In this document: positions 6,433 through 7,645 of the stretch, one piece after another
Position numbering within the stretch: position 1 is the first letter of the stretch
Layout of the letters: every line of letters starts with the position of its first letter
Position numbers and translations under genes: made by a program
Source of the DNA: Bryobacterales bacterium
GTDB taxonomy: Bacteria; Acidobacteriota; Terriglobia; Bryobacterales; Bryobacteraceae
Direction of reading: 5' to 3'
DNA length: 7,645 bases
Assembly: GCA_025462985.1 (NCBI GenBank)
Contig: JAOAPP010000193.1
Span: forward strand, 1 to 7,645
The notes under the pieces: model-generated
The model's database searches: none
What the model was told of the DNA's origin: nothing
Seen by the model: the letters and a program-made list of their open reading frames with translations, nothing else

Positions 6433-7645
6433 CTATCTGAACTGGGATAGGGTCGCGAATGTCTGTTTGATGCCGTCTTCAAGACTGGTGAACGGCAGAT
6501 TACATCCCAGTTTTCGGAGTTCCGTCAGATCCGCCTCCGTGAAGTGCTGATAACGCCCTTCGAGATCCTTTGGAAACGGCATGAACTCAATCTCCGCCTC
6601 TCCATGCACTGCCATCAGAGCTTTGGATACATCAAGAAAGGTGCGGCTCTGGCCGGACCCCGCGTTGGCGATCCCGCGAAACTTCTTTCCGGCATTTGCA
6701 GCATATGGACCTACCCCGGCGAAGAACATGTTGAGTCTTGCCAGATCCCGTACAAAGACAAAGTCGCGCCGTTGTTCGCCATCGCCGAACTCGCCGGAAC
6801 CCTCAAACAGCCGCACTTTGCCGGTTTCTTTGATCTGCTTGGTGAAGTGATGCATCACCGACGCCATGCGGCCTTTGTGCTGTTCACGCGGACCGTAAAC
6901 ATTGAAATACCGAAGTCCGACCGCAGTGATCGGTACTCGTTCGCGCGCGATCTCATTGCGCAGGTAATTGTCGAACGCCAGTTTAGAAAAGCCGTAAACG
7001 TTCAGCGGCTTCTCGTTATCGAGAGTCGGCGTAAACTTGCCGCGACCACTTAAGCCATAGACGGCTGCAGTGGATGCGTACACCAGGGGGGCGTTCATGC
7101 GAATGGCGTAGCGAAGCACTTCTTTCGAGTACTCGCAGTTGTTATCCATCATGTAAACGCCATCGTCCTCGAGCGTGTTGGAGCATGCGCCCTGATGGTA
7201 GATGGCATCTACTTTCGACAGGCCAATGCTGTTGTCAGAAATCAGCTTTCGGAATTGCTGCTTATCTAGATAATCGACAAACTGCGCTCCATGCAGGTTG
7301 AGAAACTTGGCCGGGCTCTTCAGGTTGTCGACCACCAGAATCTCAGTGATGCCGTTCTGATTCAGTTCGTGAACGAGATTGCTCCCGATAAAACCGGCGC
7401 CGCCTGTAACAATGTGCATTGTTGTTGGTTTGTTTAGCCTTTCAAATTCTGCGCCCTGCAGTGCGGGCTTCGAGGCACGCATCACGGCCTGGTACATCTC
7501 GTCAACTGAGATGGACGTGAGGCACTTTTTCGCCTGGACGGTGCAGGTTTCCAGATTGCATCCAAAGCAGTCCACCTTGTGATATACGATCTGGTTATCC
7601 GTGCCGGCTGGGTACCATATGCCAGGTTTCCCACGAGCCGAGAAT
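6433..7645 (-). CDS. hldD: ADP-glyceromanno-heptose 6-epimerase in one frame with a family 9 glycosyltransferase C-terminus (5' end outside window)
   Basis: The last 328 codons (ATG 7419 to stop 6433) are HldD, which epimerises ADP-D-glycero- to ADP-L-glycero-D-manno-heptose for the LPS inner core. Numbering from that ATG: dinucleotide loop GGAGFIG (6-12), D31, ASTAAVYG with S116/T117, YGFSK with Y142 and K146, HKG with K182 (counterpart of the second catalytic base known in E. coli HldD), RRDFVFVRD, and the family C-terminal GRYQHFTEADLTELRKLG. The length is normal for the family. The frame stays open upstream to the window edge, and its 75 extra codons resemble a glycosyltransferase family 9 end. 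No ribosome binding site precedes ATG 7419 (the leader is A/C-rich), which favours read-through from upstream. A separate hldD starting at 7419 remains possible if a base error hides the previous stop. The HldD call is firm; the fusion is moderate. Confidence 0.93.
   Translation of the reverse strand, partial: FSARGKPGIWYPAGTDNQIVYHKVDCFGCNLETCTVQAKKCLTSISVDEMYQAVMRASKPALQGAEFERLNKPTTMHIVTGGAGFIGSNLVHELNQNGITEILVVDNLKSPAKFLNLHGAQFVDYLDKQQFRKLISDNSIGLSKVDAIYHQGACSNTLEDDGVYMMDNNCEYSKEVLRYAIRMNAPLVYASTAAVYGLSGRGKFTPTLDNEKPLNVYGFSKLAFDNYLRNEIARERVPITAVGLRYFNVYGPREQHKGRMASVMHHFTKQIKETGKVRLFEGSGEFGDGEQRRDFVFVRDLARLNMFFAGVGPYAANAGKKFRGIANAGSGQSRTFLDVSKALMAVHGEAEIEFMPFPKDLEGRYQHFTEADLTELRKLGCNLPFTSLEDGIKQTFATLSQFR
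7420..7644 (-). other. C-terminal segment of a family 9 (heptosyltransferase-like) glycosyltransferase
   Basis: This stretch, in frame with hldD, reads FSARGKPGIWYPAGTDNQ, then a cysteine-rich section VDCFGCNLETC...KKCL, then SISVDEMYQAV. I recognise the end of family 9 glycosyltransferases: the 'S-R-x-x-P-x-x-WYP-G' strand near the donor site, the CxxC-x4-C-x6-C cluster, and the final 'SI(S/T)V(D/E)EV' helix. Such enzymes include the LPS heptosyltransferases that use the nucleotide heptose made by HldD. The catalytic domain lies outside the window. About 19 residues (ASKPALQGAEFERLNKPTT) then form a low-complexity linker to the HldD methionine. The family call is from memory of the motif pattern, so it is moderate. 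Confidence 0.65.

Overview
The window most likely comes from the chromosome of a Gram-negative bacterium with moderately high GC. It encodes an LPS inner-core heptose enzyme (HldD), UvrB and dihydropteroate synthase. Protein style (UvrB with DESHQTVPQ, a FolP N-terminus of the MYKRYQWKL type, GTG starts, weak ribosome binding sites) suggests Acidobacteriota, perhaps a Solibacter/Bryobacter relative. That placement is my inference and was not tested by a search. There are no tRNAs, rRNAs, insertion sequences, CRISPR arrays or phage genes. Six protein-coding loci fill almost the whole window.

Left part (1-3038, minus strand): a tight group reads uvrB, then a DUF2520/Rossmann-like gene that overlaps the uvrB end by at least 35 nt, then the N-terminal third of folP (cut by the window edge) 23 nt later. 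This looks like one transcription unit joining excision repair, an uncharacterised dehydrogenase-like protein and folate synthesis.

Middle (3039-6221): a 193-nt divergent intergenic region separates uvrB from a plus-strand soluble hybrid histidine kinase (PAS-HisKA-HATPase-REC). The kinase gene runs convergently, with only a 14-nt gap, into a minus-strand gene whose product is unusual. It is a single-ring Clp-type AAA+ ATPase (ClpB/ClpC second-ATPase-domain type, with pore loop, arginine finger and sensor 2) carrying a phosphoacceptor receiver domain at its C-terminus. The two genes may form a signalling pair in which phosphorylation controls an unfoldase. This is the best candidate for an undescribed system here, but it remains a hypothesis.

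Right part (6222-7645, minus strand): after a 211-nt intergenic region with hairpins and a candidate promoter comes an open frame that runs off the window edge. Its last 328 codons encode HldD, the epimerase that makes ADP-L-glycero-D-manno-heptose. The preceding 75 codons, in the same frame with no stop, look like the C-terminus of a family 9 (heptosyltransferase-like) glycosyltransferase. Either this is a donor-synthesis/transferase fusion, or a base error hides a normal gene boundary.
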